From: Posidoniimonas polymericola
GTDB lineage: Bacteria; Planctomycetota; Planctomycetia; Pirellulales; Lacipirellulaceae
Assembly (NCBI RefSeq): GCF_007859935.1
Contig: NZ_SJPO01000003.1
Coordinates: forward strand, 144,827 to 208,826
Direction of reading: 5' to 3'
Length of the DNA: 64,000 nucleotides
In this document: positions 1-8,107 of the stretch, in pieces
How positions within the stretch are numbered: the stretch's first letter is position 1
Layout: every line of letters begins with the position of its first letter
Notes under the pieces: model-generated
Told to the model about the DNA's origin: nothing
The model's input: only the letters and a program-made list of their open reading frames with translations
Databases searched by the model: none
Position numbers and translations under genes: made by a program

Positions 1-1719
1 CCGTACCTGCCCGCCACCGCCGGCGACGCCTGGGAGATCACCGCGGCCGACCTGCAGCCGATGGTCGACGCCTGGGGCGTCGGCAAGGGGCCCGAGCTGC
101 AGCTGCCGCGGCCCTGGTCGGGCGTGCGCCTCGACCTGGTCGAGGACGACTCCGACCGCCGCGAGTCCGACTCCCCGGTCGCCCGCGCGACTGCGCAGCT
201 CCGCTGCGGCGAGCTGTTCGCCGAACGCCGCGTCGGGCGGGGCCGGGTGCTGGTGTCGGCGATGCAGCTCAACCAGCGCGGGCTGCAGAACTGGGAGAGC
301 GGCTTCGAGTGCCTGATGAACGCGGTGGTGCTCCGCCGCCCGCCCCGCCGGTTCCGCAACGACAACTACAGCGCCGGCGTCCGCTTCGACGAGGAGGCCG
401 GCTACGGCGTCAGCGGCGACAGCCCCGGCGAGAGCACCCTGGCGGTCGAGTGGGCCGACGGCCGCGACAAGGTCGCGCCCGACGCGGCGGTCAACACGGC
501 CTTCCGGATGCTGTCGCGAGACTCCTACAGCGAGGCCCACCCCTGGCGGTACACCCGCGGCGCTACGCCCGACGCTTCCAATCCAGGATTCGGGGGCCAG
601 CTGGGCCAGATGGCGACCGACGCCACCGCGGTCCGGCCCCCCAGCTACCCCGGCGGCGCCGGCGGCTGGGACGACTTCAACGCGGTCTCCGAGGCGGCCC
701 GGTCGTCGCTCCGCGAGGCGGCCGGCGTCACCGTGCCCGACTCCGGCTTCGTGCTCGCCTGCATCGGCTTCTACCTGCTGGTGCTTGCGCCGTTCAACTG
801 GATGGTGTTCCGCGCGATCGGCCGCGTCGAGCTGGCGTGGGTCGCCGCGCCGCTGATCGCCATCGCCGGCACCGTGGTGGTGGTCAAGCTCGCCCAGCTC
901 GACATCGGTTTCGTCCGCGCCCAGACGCAGATCGCCCTCTTGGAGACCCAGCCCAACTACCCCCGCGGCAGCCTCACCCGCTACACCGGCGTGTACACCT
1001 CGCTCGGCACCAACTACGAGATCACCTTCGACGACCCGGCCGCGGTGGCCGCCCCATTCGCCAGCGGCAGGGAGTTCGAGCTGCTCAGCGGCCAGCGGAT
1101 CTCCCAGGTCACCTACGACCGCCAGGACAAGGCCCGGCTTGAGGGGCTGACGGTCTCGTCCAGCACGACCGGCATGGTGCACAGCGAGGAGATGCACGCC
1201 GTGAGCGGCGCGCTGCGGCTCGGCACGGCGACCAGCGGCACGCTGCAGATCGAGAACCTCTCCGACCAGGACCTGCGGCAGCTGGTGGTGGTCTACCGCC
1301 CCGTCCAGCGCACGGGGCCGGGCGAGCAGGCGCCGCCGCCATCGCTGCGGGGCTGCTGGATCGGCAAGCTGCCGCAGCGGGAGTCGATGGCGCTCGCGTT
1401 CTCGGCGGTCCCCATCAGTGAGGACGCCGCGGCGTTCCAGCAGGAGCGGACGCAGGACGCCGGTTCCGCCGCGGCCAAGCGGAACGACGAGATGAACCTC
1501 GAGCCGCTCTGGCGGGTCGCGCTCAACCCGGCCGAGTTCGAGCCGGGCGAGTACCGCGCCGTCGCGCGGATCGACCGCGCCCTGCCCGGCATGACCGTCC
1601 GCCCCGCCGCCGCCCAGGAGAGCGCCGCCACCCTGTGGGTCGCGCACCTGCAGTACGAGATCCCCACGGCCCCCGAGCCCGACACGAATGCCCCGGTCGA
1701 TTTCGCGAAGGAAGAGTAG
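1..1719 (+). CDS. Membrane protein of unknown function, 5' end outside the window
   Basis: The frame is open from base 1, so the true start lies upstream; the first Met in view is at 61. The visible part is about 572 residues. The N-terminal third (ending near RGRVLVSAMQLNQRG) looks like the tail of an extracytoplasmic amidotransferase-like domain, which is a weak impression. Two hydrophobic helices follow, roughly 741-930 (FVLACIGFYLLVLAPFNW and LAWVAAPLIAIAGTVVVV). After them comes a long beta-rich region with no recognised motif, ending in an acidic tail. An ABC ATPase lies downstream on the same strand, but about 500 bp of repeats separate them, so a shared operon is not shown. No function is assigned. 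Confidence 0.8.
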   Translation, partial: PYLPATAGDAWEITAADLQPMVDAWGVGKGPELQLPRPWSGVRLDLVEDDSDRRESDSPVARATAQLRCGELFAERRVGRGRVLVSAMQLNQRGLQNWESGFECLMNAVVLRRPPRRFRNDNYSAGVRFDEEAGYGVSGDSPGESTLAVEWADGRDKVAPDAAVNTAFRMLSRDSYSEAHPWRYTRGATPDASNPGFGGQLGQMATDATAVRPPSYPGGAGGWDDFNAVSEAARSSLREAAGVTVPDSGFVLACIGFYLLVLAPFNWMVFRAIGRVELAWVAAPLIAIAGTVVVVKLAQLDIGFVRAQTQIALLETQPNYPRGSLTRYTGVYTSLGTNYEITFDDPAAVAAPFASGREFELLSGQRISQVTYDRQDKARLEGLTVSSSTTGMVHSEEMHAVSGALRLGTATSGTLQIENLSDQDLRQLVVVYRPVQRTGPGEQAPPPSLRGCWIGKLPQRESMALAFSAVPISEDAAAFQQERTQDAGSAAAKRNDEMNLEPLWRVALNPAEFEPGEYRAVARIDRALPGMTVRPAAAQESAATLWVAHLQYEIPTAPEPDTNAPVDFAKEE

Positions 1720-1775
1720 GAGAGACCAGAATCCGAGGTGGCGTCCGAGCGACAAGTTGCTCGAGCAACAGGTAT

Positions 1776-1863
1776 TTAAACAGGAGGCAGCAGAGAGAGC
1801 AGAGCACCAGAGCACCAGAGCACACCTCATGGCCTCGGCTCTCTTTGCTTCCTCCTGTTCAAA
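1776..1863. repeat. Beta-family palindrome, copy 1
   Basis: An imperfect inverted repeat of about 88 bp. The left arm AACAGGAGGCAGCAGAGAGA pairs with the right arm CTCTCTTTGCTTCCTCCTGT. A related copy lies at 6974-7041. There is no ORF inside, so it is a non-coding palindromic repeat. Confidence 0.7.
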
Positions 1864-1938
1864 CAAACCCGTAAGAAGATTCTGAACAGAAGAGAACGAA
1901 GGTAACGAATGAGGGCCAGACTAGGCCGCGAGTCGAAG

Positions 1939-2120
1939 AACGGGGACTGGCTCGAGGCGTGAGTCCGGCCCGCCCCAAGCTGGCGTCACGTGTGTCGTGC
2001 CTGTCTCCCTTTTCCGACGGACCAACGCGGCTCCGCGCTGAAAAGGGGGACAGGCACACGACCGCAGCCACGTCGAACCAACGGCGAACCCGGAGGTGCG
2101 GTCGAGAGCCAGTCCCCGTT
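1939..2120. repeat. Alpha-family nested inverted repeat, copy 1
   Basis: The outer arms AACGGGGACTGGCTC (1939-1953) and GAGCCAGTCCCCGTT (2106-2120) are exact reverse complements. Inside them, a second pair built on GTGCCTGTCTCCCTTTT (1997-2013) and AAAAGGGGGACAGGCAC (2041-2057) can form another stem. Related copies lie at 42821-43024 and 53715-53868. The structure is a hairpin within a hairpin. It encodes nothing recognisable. Confidence 0.85.
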
Positions 2121-2219
2121 TTCAGCTCACCTAGACCGAGTCAGAACAGCACGCCAACCGGCGCCCCAGCGGATCCTTCCCCAACCATCCGCGATCCGCA
2201 ATCCCCAATCCGCAATCGA

Positions 2220-3146
2220 ATGATCGAGATCCACAACTTCCGCAAGACCTACGGCGACTTTGTCGCGGTCGAGAACCTCAGCCTCAAGATCGGCGCCGGC
2301 GAGATGTTCGGGTTCATCGGACCCAACGGCGCCGGCAAGAGCACAACCATCCGCTTCCTCGCCACGCTCCTCCGCGAGACCACCGGCGAGGCCACCGTCA
2401 ACGGGCACAGCGTCACGGGCGACCCGGTCGCTGTGCGGCGGAGCATCGGCTACATGCCCGACATGTTCGGCGTGTACGACGGCATGAAGGTGTGGGAGTT
2501 CCTCGACTTCTTTGCCGTGGCGTACGAGATCCCCCGCGCCAATCGCAAGGCGGTGATCTCCGATGTGCTCGAGCTCCTCGACCTGACCCACAAGCGGGAC
2601 GACTACGTCAACGGCCTGTCGCGGGGCATGAAGCAGCGGCTCTGCCTGGCCAAGACCCTGGTGCACGACCCACCCGTGCTGATCCTCGACGAGCCCGCGT
2701 CCGGCCTCGACCCCCGCGCGCGGCTCGAGGTCAAGGCGCTCCTCAAGGAGCTCCGCAAGATGGGCAAGACGATCCTCATCTCCAGCCACATCCTCACCGA
2801 GCTGGCCGACGTCTGCACGTCGATCGGCATCATCGAGCGCGGCAAGCTGCTGCTGGCCGGGCCGATCGACAAGGTCTACCGCAAGATCCAGGCCAACCGC
2901 CACCTGCAGGTCCGCTTCTCCGGCGACCCCGACCCGGGCGTCAGCCTGATCCGCAGCGACCCGAACGTCCGCAGCGTGCAGATGGAGACCCGCGGCTGCC
3001 TAGTCGAGCTCGCCGGCGACGACGCCGACGTGCAGCGGCTCCTGCACAACTTGGTCGCCGCCCAGGTCGGCCTGACCTCGTTCGCCGACAAGGAGCCGAC
3101 CCTGGAGGACGTGTTCATGATGGTGACCAAAGGGTTGGTGACTTAG
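2220..3146 (+). CDS. ABC transporter ATP-binding protein
   Basis: This is a 308-residue cytoplasmic ATPase of an ABC exporter, in the ABC-2/GldA-like style. Walker A is GPNGAGKST (residues 34-42), the signature is LSRGMKQR, Walker B is LILDEPASGLDP, and the switch His is in LISSHI. The C-terminal 80 residues form the accessory domain usual in this group, ending with EPTLEDVFM. The start at 2220 begins MIEIHNFRK and gives normal family length; the longer open frame upstream only translates an alpha repeat. No permease follows directly. The membrane protein ending at 1719 may be a partner, but that is inference. The substrate is unknown. Confidence 0.93.
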   Translation: MIEIHNFRKTYGDFVAVENLSLKIGAGEMFGFIGPNGAGKSTTIRFLATLLRETTGEATVNGHSVTGDPVAVRRSIGYMPDMFGVYDGMKVWEFLDFFAVAYEIPRANRKAVISDVLELLDLTHKRDDYVNGLSRGMKQRLCLAKTLVHDPPVLILDEPASGLDPRARLEVKALLKELRKMGKTILISSHILTELADVCTSIGIIERGKLLLAGPIDKVYRKIQANRHLQVRFSGDPDPGVSLIRSDPNVRSVQMETRGCLVELAGDDADVQRLLHNLVAAQVGLTSFADKEPTLEDVFMMVTKGLVT

Positions 3147-3172
3147 GTTGTTGCTCAGCGGACTACCAGCCG

Positions 3173-3204
3173 TGTAGGAGGCGTCTCCGACGGCGATGAA
3201 TACC
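3173..3204. repeat. Gamma-family repeat, copy 1
   Basis: TGTAGGAGGCGTCTCCGACG followed by GCGATGAATACC. A diverged direct copy lies at 3776-3807, so the two flank the orphan gene 3212-3763. A longer palindromic member is at 61296-61373. Confidence 0.6.
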
Positions 3205-3211
3205 AGGTTAA

Positions 3212-3763
3212 ATGGAAACGATCGCACCTAAGGAATCCGCGAGCCGATCAATGCCTGCAGATCGCATTCACTTTAAGCAGCGGTGGGGCAGGGCGTGCTG
3301 CCAGTTCGAGATGAACGGCGTCGTGGTTCCGGTCACCTGCCCAATAGCGTGTTCACCGGACCGCGGAACGCAGTTTGAGTTCCAACTGCCCGGCGGCGAT
3401 TCGGTCGTGGCCACAATCGACAATCCACCTGCGACAACCATCTGCGTGAACGAAACGCCGGCCGCGGTGATCACGCCCGTGATGTCGCTCTCCCAGCAGC
3501 GTTTCGGGCATAGGCCCTACCCATTGCAGGTCGCGGAGGTCGCGTACGGCGGCGAGGCTTGGCCACTCGTCGGCACGGTATACTGCGGTTGGGCAATGAA
3601 CCACTTCAGGGTATTGACCGAGAGCGGCGCCCGGGCGTGCTACTGGAAGAAGACCGCCCTCTGGGGGCGTGGCGGTGCGACGCTACTCGTTTCGCGCCGG
3701 GTGGATCGCTGTTTCCTTGCGGTGGCAATCTCGGCCACAGTCACTTCAATGCTGCCGGAGTAG
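3212..3763 (+). CDS. Hypothetical protein between two direct repeats
   Basis: The frame encodes 183 residues, with an alternative Met at 3251. No family is recognised. It contains scattered Cys (in GRACCQFEMN, TCPIACSP and CVNET) and a tail with mixed hydrophobic and basic residues. Codon use is less GC-rich than in the neighbours. The frame is bracketed by gamma repeats (3173-3204 and 3776-3807), which could mark an inserted segment. No clear ribosome binding site is seen. It may be a real orphan gene or a chance frame. Confidence 0.4.
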   Translation: METIAPKESASRSMPADRIHFKQRWGRACCQFEMNGVVVPVTCPIACSPDRGTQFEFQLPGGDSVVATIDNPPATTICVNETPAAVITPVMSLSQQRFGHRPYPLQVAEVAYGGEAWPLVGTVYCGWAMNHFRVLTESGARACYWKKTALWGRGGATLLVSRRVDRCFLAVAISATVTSMLPE

Positions 3764-3775
3764 AGTCAGCCAGCC

Positions 3776-3807
3776 TGTAGGAGCCGTATCCGACAGCGAT
3801 GTCTACC
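3776..3807. repeat. Gamma-family repeat, copy 2
   Basis: TGTAGGAGCCGTATCCGACA followed by GCGATGTCTACC, a diverged direct copy of 3173-3204. The stretch from here to 4193 has no gene and also holds a zeta palindrome and a REPIN. Confidence 0.6.
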
Positions 3808-3849
3808 TGCGGGGCAATGGCGTTCAGAGACCGTTCCCACAGGCAATAG

Positions 3850-3915
3850 TTTTCGTGCCTTCTCGTGCCTCTTTGTGGCTACTGATTGGCCACGAAAAGG
3901 CACGAAAGAGCACAG
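3850..3915. repeat. Zeta-family palindrome, copy 1
   Basis: TTTTCGTGCC and GTGCCTCTTTGTGGC face GCCACGAAAAGGCACGAAA across a short loop. The same CACAAAG/GGCACGAAG theme recurs at 57696-57834. Confidence 0.65.
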
Positions 3916-4045
3916 TAAAGAAAAAGGGTGGCCGCGACTTCCGCGAGCGAGTAGCGTCGCCAACCGGGCCGATTCGTTCGAGCGGTAGTCGGGGTTGCGA
4001 AGGAACAAGAGGCAAACCGGGTTGGCCAATGGCGCGCGGGCGTCA

Positions 4046-4131
4046 GGGGCGCTCCCGCAGGGAAGCCCCCGAGGGGTGCCAGCCGGCGTCGGCTAAACGT
4101 CGAGGGCTTCCGCGGGCGCGGAGCGCCCCCG
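4046..4131. repeat. REPIN-like element 1
   Basis: Two inverted REP half-sites: GGGGCGCTCC and GGAAGCCCCCGA on the left face TCGAGGGCTTCC and GGAGCGCCCCC on the right, with about 30 variable bases between. It belongs to the same family as 5437-5536, 5652-5751 and the pair flanking the RAYT gene at 46884-47447. Confidence 0.85.
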
Positions 4132-4193
4132 GGAATACCGGGCATTCTGCCTGTTACAATTGGGGGCGTTTGGAAGCACCCAGGAGACTCACC

Positions 4194-5429
4194 ATGCGCA
4201 CGCAACGCGTTCTCGCTTGCCTCATTGGCCTCACGCTGCTCGCTCCGGCGGCTTTCGCTCAACGGGCAAAGTCATCGACAGCCTACCCGCACGCTTCCGA
4301 GCCGATCGGCTCGGTGCGTGAGGTCTACGACGGCGCCCTCTCGCCGGAGTCCGCGGTCCGCACGTTCCGCAATATCGACCGGCTGTTTCCGACGCGCACT
4401 GTGCCGAAGTCGCTGACGCCGTGGCCGCTGCCTCCGGCGGCGACCACGCTCACCAACGTCAGCTTTGAGGATAAGGGCCAGGCGTACGACCTGATCGACT
4501 ACCTGCAGGTCAATCGGATCGCCGCGCTGTTGGTGCTTAAGGACGGGCGCGTCGCGCTCGAGATGTACCGCTACGGCAACACGCCCCAGACCCGCTGGAT
4601 GTCGATGTCGGTGGCCAAGTCGATCACGTCGACGCTGATCGGCGCCGCGGTGAAGGAGGGCTACATCGACAGCATCAACGACGACGTGACCAATTACGCG
4701 CCGGCGCTGGCCGGCAGCGTGTACGAGGGCGCCACGGTGCGGGACGTGCTGATGATGGCGTCCGGCGTCCGCTGGACCGAGGTCTACACCGACCCCACGT
4801 CCGACCGCCGGCGGCTGCTCGAGGCCCAGATCGCCCAGCAACCGGGCGGCGCGATGGAGCTGATGGAGCGCCTGCCCCGTGCGGCCGAGCCCGGAACGCT
4901 CAACAACTACAACACCGGCGAGACGCAGGTCGCCGCCGAGATCCTCCGCGGCGCCATCGACCGCCCGCTGGCGGACTACCTCTCCGAGCGGATCTGGAGA
5001 CGCTTCGGCATGGAGGCCGACGCCAACTGGTGGCTCGAGTCCGAGGGCGGCATCGAGATCGGCGGCAGCGGCTTTAGCGCCACCCTCCGCGACTACGGGC
5101 GGTTCGGCCTGTTCATGCAGCGCGGCGGCCTGGCCGGCGGCGAGCGGATTCTGCCCGACGGCTGGGTCGACGAGGCGACGTCGCCCAAGGTGCTGAAGGG
5201 CGGTGACAAACTCGCCTATGGCTACCTGTGGTGGCCCGGGACCTCGCCCGGCTCGCGGCGGGACCGCACCTACATGGGCATCGGCATCCACGGCCAGACG
5301 CTGTACGTGAACCCGGCGGCCAAGGTGGTGGTGGTCGCCTGGGGCGCCCGGCCCGAGCCGATGGCCGAGGGCGTGATCGACGATTTCGCGTTCTGCGACG
5401 CCGTGGCCGACGCGTTGCGAAACGAATAG
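4194..5429 (+). CDS. Exported serine hydrolase, class C beta-lactamase / 6-aminohexanoate-dimer hydrolase type
   Basis: A 411-residue protein with an N-terminal signal peptide ending near PAAFAQ. The beta-lactamase-fold catalytic set is visible: SVAK supplies the nucleophile Ser and Lys (SxxK), YNT in NNYNTGET fits the Tyr motif, and HGQ near the C-terminus replaces KTG. This pattern, with ATVRDVLMMASGV, is typical of NylB/EstB-like esterases and amidases rather than true drug-degrading enzymes. The start at 4194 follows GGAG and a -10-like TACAAT at 4155-4160. REPIN-like elements lie on both sides. The natural substrate is unknown. Confidence 0.88.
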   Translation: MRTQRVLACLIGLTLLAPAAFAQRAKSSTAYPHASEPIGSVREVYDGALSPESAVRTFRNIDRLFPTRTVPKSLTPWPLPPAATTLTNVSFEDKGQAYDLIDYLQVNRIAALLVLKDGRVALEMYRYGNTPQTRWMSMSVAKSITSTLIGAAVKEGYIDSINDDVTNYAPALAGSVYEGATVRDVLMMASGVRWTEVYTDPTSDRRRLLEAQIAQQPGGAMELMERLPRAAEPGTLNNYNTGETQVAAEILRGAIDRPLADYLSERIWRRFGMEADANWWLESEGGIEIGGSGFSATLRDYGRFGLFMQRGGLAGGERILPDGWVDEATSPKVLKGGDKLAYGYLWWPGTSPGSRRDRTYMGIGIHGQTLYVNPAAKVVVVAWGARPEPMAEGVIDDFAFCDAVADALRNE

Positions 5430-5436
5430 ACGGCGC

Positions 5437-5536
5437 GGGCGCCGGGGCGCTCCTGCAGGGAAGCCCCCGAGAGGTACCAGACGGCGTCTGCTGAACGTCG
5501 GGGGCTTCCGCTGTCGCGGAGAGCCCCGGGCGCCCC
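5437..5536. repeat. REPIN-like element 2
   Basis: A 100 bp hairpin starting 8 bases after the hydrolase stop. The ends GGGCGCCGGGGCGCT and AGCCCCGGGCGCCCC form the outer stem, and the inner half-sites GGAAGCCCCCGA and TCGGGGGCTTCC are intact. It may double as the transcript end. Confidence 0.85.
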
Positions 5537-5651
5537 CTCGCACAGTCCTATTGCCCCCCGTTTTCGGTGGAAATCCACCCCCGATGTGATCTAATGAGGG
5601 CTGCAACCGGGCGCCCGCCTGCAATCGGCGAGGCGGGCGGTCGCGGTGCGC

Positions 5652-5751
5652 GGGCGCCGGGGGCGCTCCCGCAGGGAAGCCCCCGAGACGTTCCAGCCGG
5701 TGCTCGCTGAAAGTCGGGGGCTTCCGCTAGCGCGGAGCGCCCCCGGCGCCC
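5652..5751. repeat. REPIN-like element 3
   Basis: GGGCGCCGGGGGCGCTCCCG and CCCCCGGCGCCC bound a 100 bp hairpin with the same inner half-sites as element 2, about 115 bp away. The two are in the same orientation, a tandem arrangement within the 5430-6053 gap. Confidence 0.85.
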
Positions 5752-5825
5752 TTCGATGCTTCAGGACGACTCTCTGCTGTTGGCTTCGGTTTGTCGCTTC
5801 AGAGCGAAACGTGACCGGACTTTAC

Positions 5826-5927
5826 GGACAAAACCCCCGCCGCTGGGCTGGGCTTTATTCGTTGTAAACCGCTGCGAGAGAAAGACTTGCGGTGGTTGGG
5901 AGCATCGGATCGCAGTGGGTTTTGTCC
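5826..5927. repeat. Delta-family palindrome, copy 1
   Basis: Terminal inverted repeats GGACAAAACCC (5826-5836) and GGGTTTTGTCC (5917-5927) bound 102 bp. A 99 bp relative lies at 44601-44699 and shares GCCGC after the left end and CGCAGTGGG before the right end. There is no ORF inside. Confidence 0.75.
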
Positions 5928-6053
5928 CCTCCGCTCGTGTTTTCGGACTAAACAGGGTCGGACAAAACGGCTCGGACAGAACTCCCCGGAACAAAACTCG
6001 TGGCGATTGGGCCTGGCGGCCCACGCTAGGACTGGCAGGTTGGAAAGGGACTA

Positions 6054-6407
6054 ATGGCGACGACGATCTATCACAACCCGCGGTGCAGCAAGTCGCGCAA
6101 CGCATTGGCGCTGCTCGAGGAGCGCGGCGTGGAGTTCGAAGTGATCAAGTACCTCGAGGACCCGCCGTCGACGAAGGAGCTGCAGCGGGTCGTGGGGTTG
6201 CTGGGGATCAAGCCAGCCGAGCTGGTCCGCCGCGGCGAGAAGGTCTTCAAGGAGCTCGGCCTGGCTGAGCAGGAGCTGACCGACAAGCAGTGGATCGCCG
6301 TGCTGGTCGAGCACCCGGTGCTGATCGAGCGGCCGATTGTCGTGCACGACGGCCGGGCGGCGATCGGGCGGCCGATCGACAACATCGAGGCGATCCTGAC
6401 CGATTGA
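6054..6407 (+). CDS. arsC: ArsC/Spx-family arsenate reductase
   Basis: A 117-residue thioredoxin-fold protein. The active site HNPRCSKSR places the catalytic Cys at residue 11, followed by the family's basic residues, and the C-terminal ERPIVV...GRAAIGRP matches the arsenate-binding Arg region of glutaredoxin-dependent ArsC. The likely reaction is arsenate to arsenite in the cytoplasm with glutathione or glutaredoxin as donor. No ars regulator or efflux gene is nearby, so a YffB-like role in general thiol metabolism is also possible. Its stop TGA overlaps the start of the next gene (TGATG), which indicates coupled translation. Confidence 0.9.
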   Translation: MATTIYHNPRCSKSRNALALLEERGVEFEVIKYLEDPPSTKELQRVVGLLGIKPAELVRRGEKVFKELGLAEQELTDKQWIAVLVEHPVLIERPIVVHDGRAAIGRPIDNIEAILTD

Positions 6408-6958
6408 TGGCCGCGACCCCGATGGACCAACCCGCGCTGATTGTGTTCGACCTCGACTTCACGCTGTGGGACGCCGGCGGCGTGTGGTGCGACTGCCTGA
6501 CGCCGCCGTTCCGCCAGCAGGAGGGCCGCGTCGAGGACCGCGAAGGCCGCCACGTGCGGCTGTACGACGACGTGCCACGGATCCTCGACGAGTGCGAGGC
6601 CAGCCCCGCCGCCCTGGCGTTGGCGTCCCGCACCGGCGAGCCCGACTGGGCGCGGCGGCTGGCCGAGCTGCTGGGCATCCGGGCGCGGTTCGCCCACCAG
6701 GAGATCTACCCAAGCTCCAAGGTGCGGCACTTCGCCGCCCTGCGGGAGGCGACCGGCTGCGACTACGACCAGATGCTGTTCTTCGACGACGAGGAGCGGA
6801 ACGTCCACGAGGTCGGCCGGCTCGGCGTGACTTGCGTGCTGGTCGAGCAGGGAATGACCCACGCGGTGTTTCAGGATGGTCTGGAGCGGTTCGCGGTGGT
6901 TGGAAGGCGAACCGGTAGATTGCTAGGGGAGGGTGCGGTCCAAAGCGGCCGAACATGA
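6407..6958 (+). CDS. HAD phosphatase of the MDP-1 type
   Basis: 183 residues. The HAD motif I is VFDLDFTLW with both Asp, motif II is the Ser in LASRTGE, and motif III/IV is FFDDEERN. The DLDFTLW form and length match magnesium-dependent phosphatase-1 (acid phosphatase family, Pfam PF12689), which in eukaryotes acts on phosphotyrosine or glycated amines. The start overlaps the arsC stop by one base; an alternative Met lies five codons later. The final 25 residues look less conserved. The cellular substrate is not evident. Confidence 0.85.
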   Translation: MAATPMDQPALIVFDLDFTLWDAGGVWCDCLTPPFRQQEGRVEDREGRHVRLYDDVPRILDECEASPAALALASRTGEPDWARRLAELLGIRARFAHQEIYPSSKVRHFAALREATGCDYDQMLFFDDEERNVHEVGRLGVTCVLVEQGMTHAVFQDGLERFAVVGRRTGRLLGEGAVQSGRT

Positions 6959-6973
6959 GTAAGCGAACGCAGG

Positions 6974-7041
6974 AGAACAGGAGGAAGCAGAGAGAGCGGA
7001 GCACAAGGGCAGGAGTCTGCTATCTCCGCGGCCTCCTGTTC
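6974..7041. repeat. Beta-family palindrome, copy 2
   Basis: GAACAGGAGGAAGCAGAGAG and CTCCGCGGCCTCCTGTTC form the arms, a relative of 1776-1863. The open frame of the next gene runs back through it, so the repeat argues for the later start at 7117. Confidence 0.65.
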
Positions 7042-7116
7042 ACAGCCGTCAGGAGGACCGAGATCGCCGGTAGGCGCCTAGCGGTAATAGTCAAAGTGCA
7101 ACTGAAGGGAGAAGCA

Positions 7117-7482
7117 ATGAAGTCACGTTCGATGATGGTTGGTCTGGCGGGCGCCGTGGTGTTGGCGGCGGCGTTGATGTCGCTCGACGCGGGCGCCGAA
7201 GAGGCGAAGCCGCCGGTCGACCCCGGCAAGTTCAAGGACAAGGTTACGCTGTTCTACCTGCACGGCAGCTTCGACGGCGGCAGCGTGATGATCCGCGACG
7301 CGCGGTTCGAGCAGGTGCACGACCGCTGGTTTGTGACCGGCACGTCGCCCGACGCCGGCGACCCCGACGATTGGGCCCGCGACTCTGAGGCCGGGATCGA
7401 CTGGCAGCGCGTCGAGTCGTTCTACGTGTTCACCGAGGAGCAGTTCCAGCAGCAGGTGTTCGAGGGCCCCGGCGCGATCTAG
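7117..7482 (+). CDS. Small exported protein of unknown function
   Basis: 121 residues with a clear signal peptide (Met-Lys start, hydrophobic core GLAGAVVLAAALMSL, cleavage near DAGAEE). The mature part is acidic and rich in Asp, Phe and Trp, with a motif HGSFDGGSVMI. No family is recognised. The start is chosen for the signal peptide and the upstream GAAGGGAGAAG; the longer frame only adds sequence translated from a beta repeat. Likely periplasmic. Confidence 0.7.
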   Translation: MKSRSMMVGLAGAVVLAAALMSLDAGAEEAKPPVDPGKFKDKVTLFYLHGSFDGGSVMIRDARFEQVHDRWFVTGTSPDAGDPDDWARDSEAGIDWQRVESFYVFTEEQFQQQVFEGPGAI

Positions 7483-7620
7483 CCCAGGACCATTGAGCGT
7501 CGGCGGCCACGCCGTCTTTGTGGGTGGTACGCCCTGCAAGGGCGTGGTGAATCACCAGTGGGGCAACCACGCCGTTGCAGTGCGTGCCAATCAAGCGGTT
7601 GCCGCGATACCGAGAAGAGG

Positions 7621-8100
7621 ATGTCTGACAAAGAAGCACGCTCGACGATAAGAACGCAGCTCGCCATCGTGCTGCTGGCCATCGGCATCCCGTTAGCCGG
7701 CGCGGGCGTTTGGGCGTTGGTCATGCTCTCCACTTGGCGGCACGTGCCCGAGGCCTACGCGGCCTGGGATGCCGGCACGCTGCTGGTTGCCTACATGCAG
7801 GCGAACGACGATCGCTGGCCGGCGGGCTGGGGGGAACTAGCAGCGTTCGCGGCGGAACAGGGGGCGGCGATCCAGTTGCGTGGCGGCCAGTACCCACCAT
7901 CGGACCGGTATGAAGCGAGGTTGGCAGAGATCAAGAACCTGGTGAAGATCGACTGGGACTTCGATCCAACGGCGCCCGCTGCCGGAATACCGGTGACGAA
8001 CGCGGAGGGCGGGCCGCCATTGGCGCTTTGGGAAGACCCCAACGAGATGGTTCGTGAGTACTTGGCGTCTAGGGTCGAGTTGGCCGACGAGGGAGAGTGA
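7621..8100 (+). CDS. Small membrane-anchored protein of unknown function
   Basis: 159 residues. A single N-terminal membrane helix (LAIVLLAIGIPLAGAGVWAL, residues about 14-33) is followed by a soluble, Trp- and Asp-rich domain that reads like a pilin-type or periplasmic sensor domain, though no family is recognised. GAGAAGAGG directly precedes the ATG. It converges with the flavoenzyme gene (stop at 8108), leaving only 7 bases between the two ends. Confidence 0.65.
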   Translation: MSDKEARSTIRTQLAIVLLAIGIPLAGAGVWALVMLSTWRHVPEAYAAWDAGTLLVAYMQANDDRWPAGWGELAAFAAEQGAAIQLRGGQYPPSDRYEARLAEIKNLVKIDWDFDPTAPAAGIPVTNAEGGPPLALWEDPNEMVREYLASRVELADEGE

Positions 8101-8107
8101 TCGTCGA

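Larger units (their letters stand above)
1720..2219. other. 500 bp gap filled by two palindromic repeats
   Basis: No convincing gene is seen here. The stretch holds a beta-family palindrome (1776-1863) and an alpha-family nested palindrome (1939-2120). An open frame of the downstream ATPase runs back through the alpha element, but that part only translates the palindrome and is not taken as protein. Confidence 0.6.

Noticed and set aside
1959-2219. N-terminal extension of the ABC ATPase (and similar extensions of ruvA and the 42077-42709 gene)
   Set aside because: The extra codons translate alpha-family palindromes, and family alignment starts at the later Met.
4046-5751. Three similar repeats considered as a CRISPR array
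   Set aside because: Copies are palindromic, about 100 bp long and irregularly spaced around genes. There are no uniform spacers and no cas genes.
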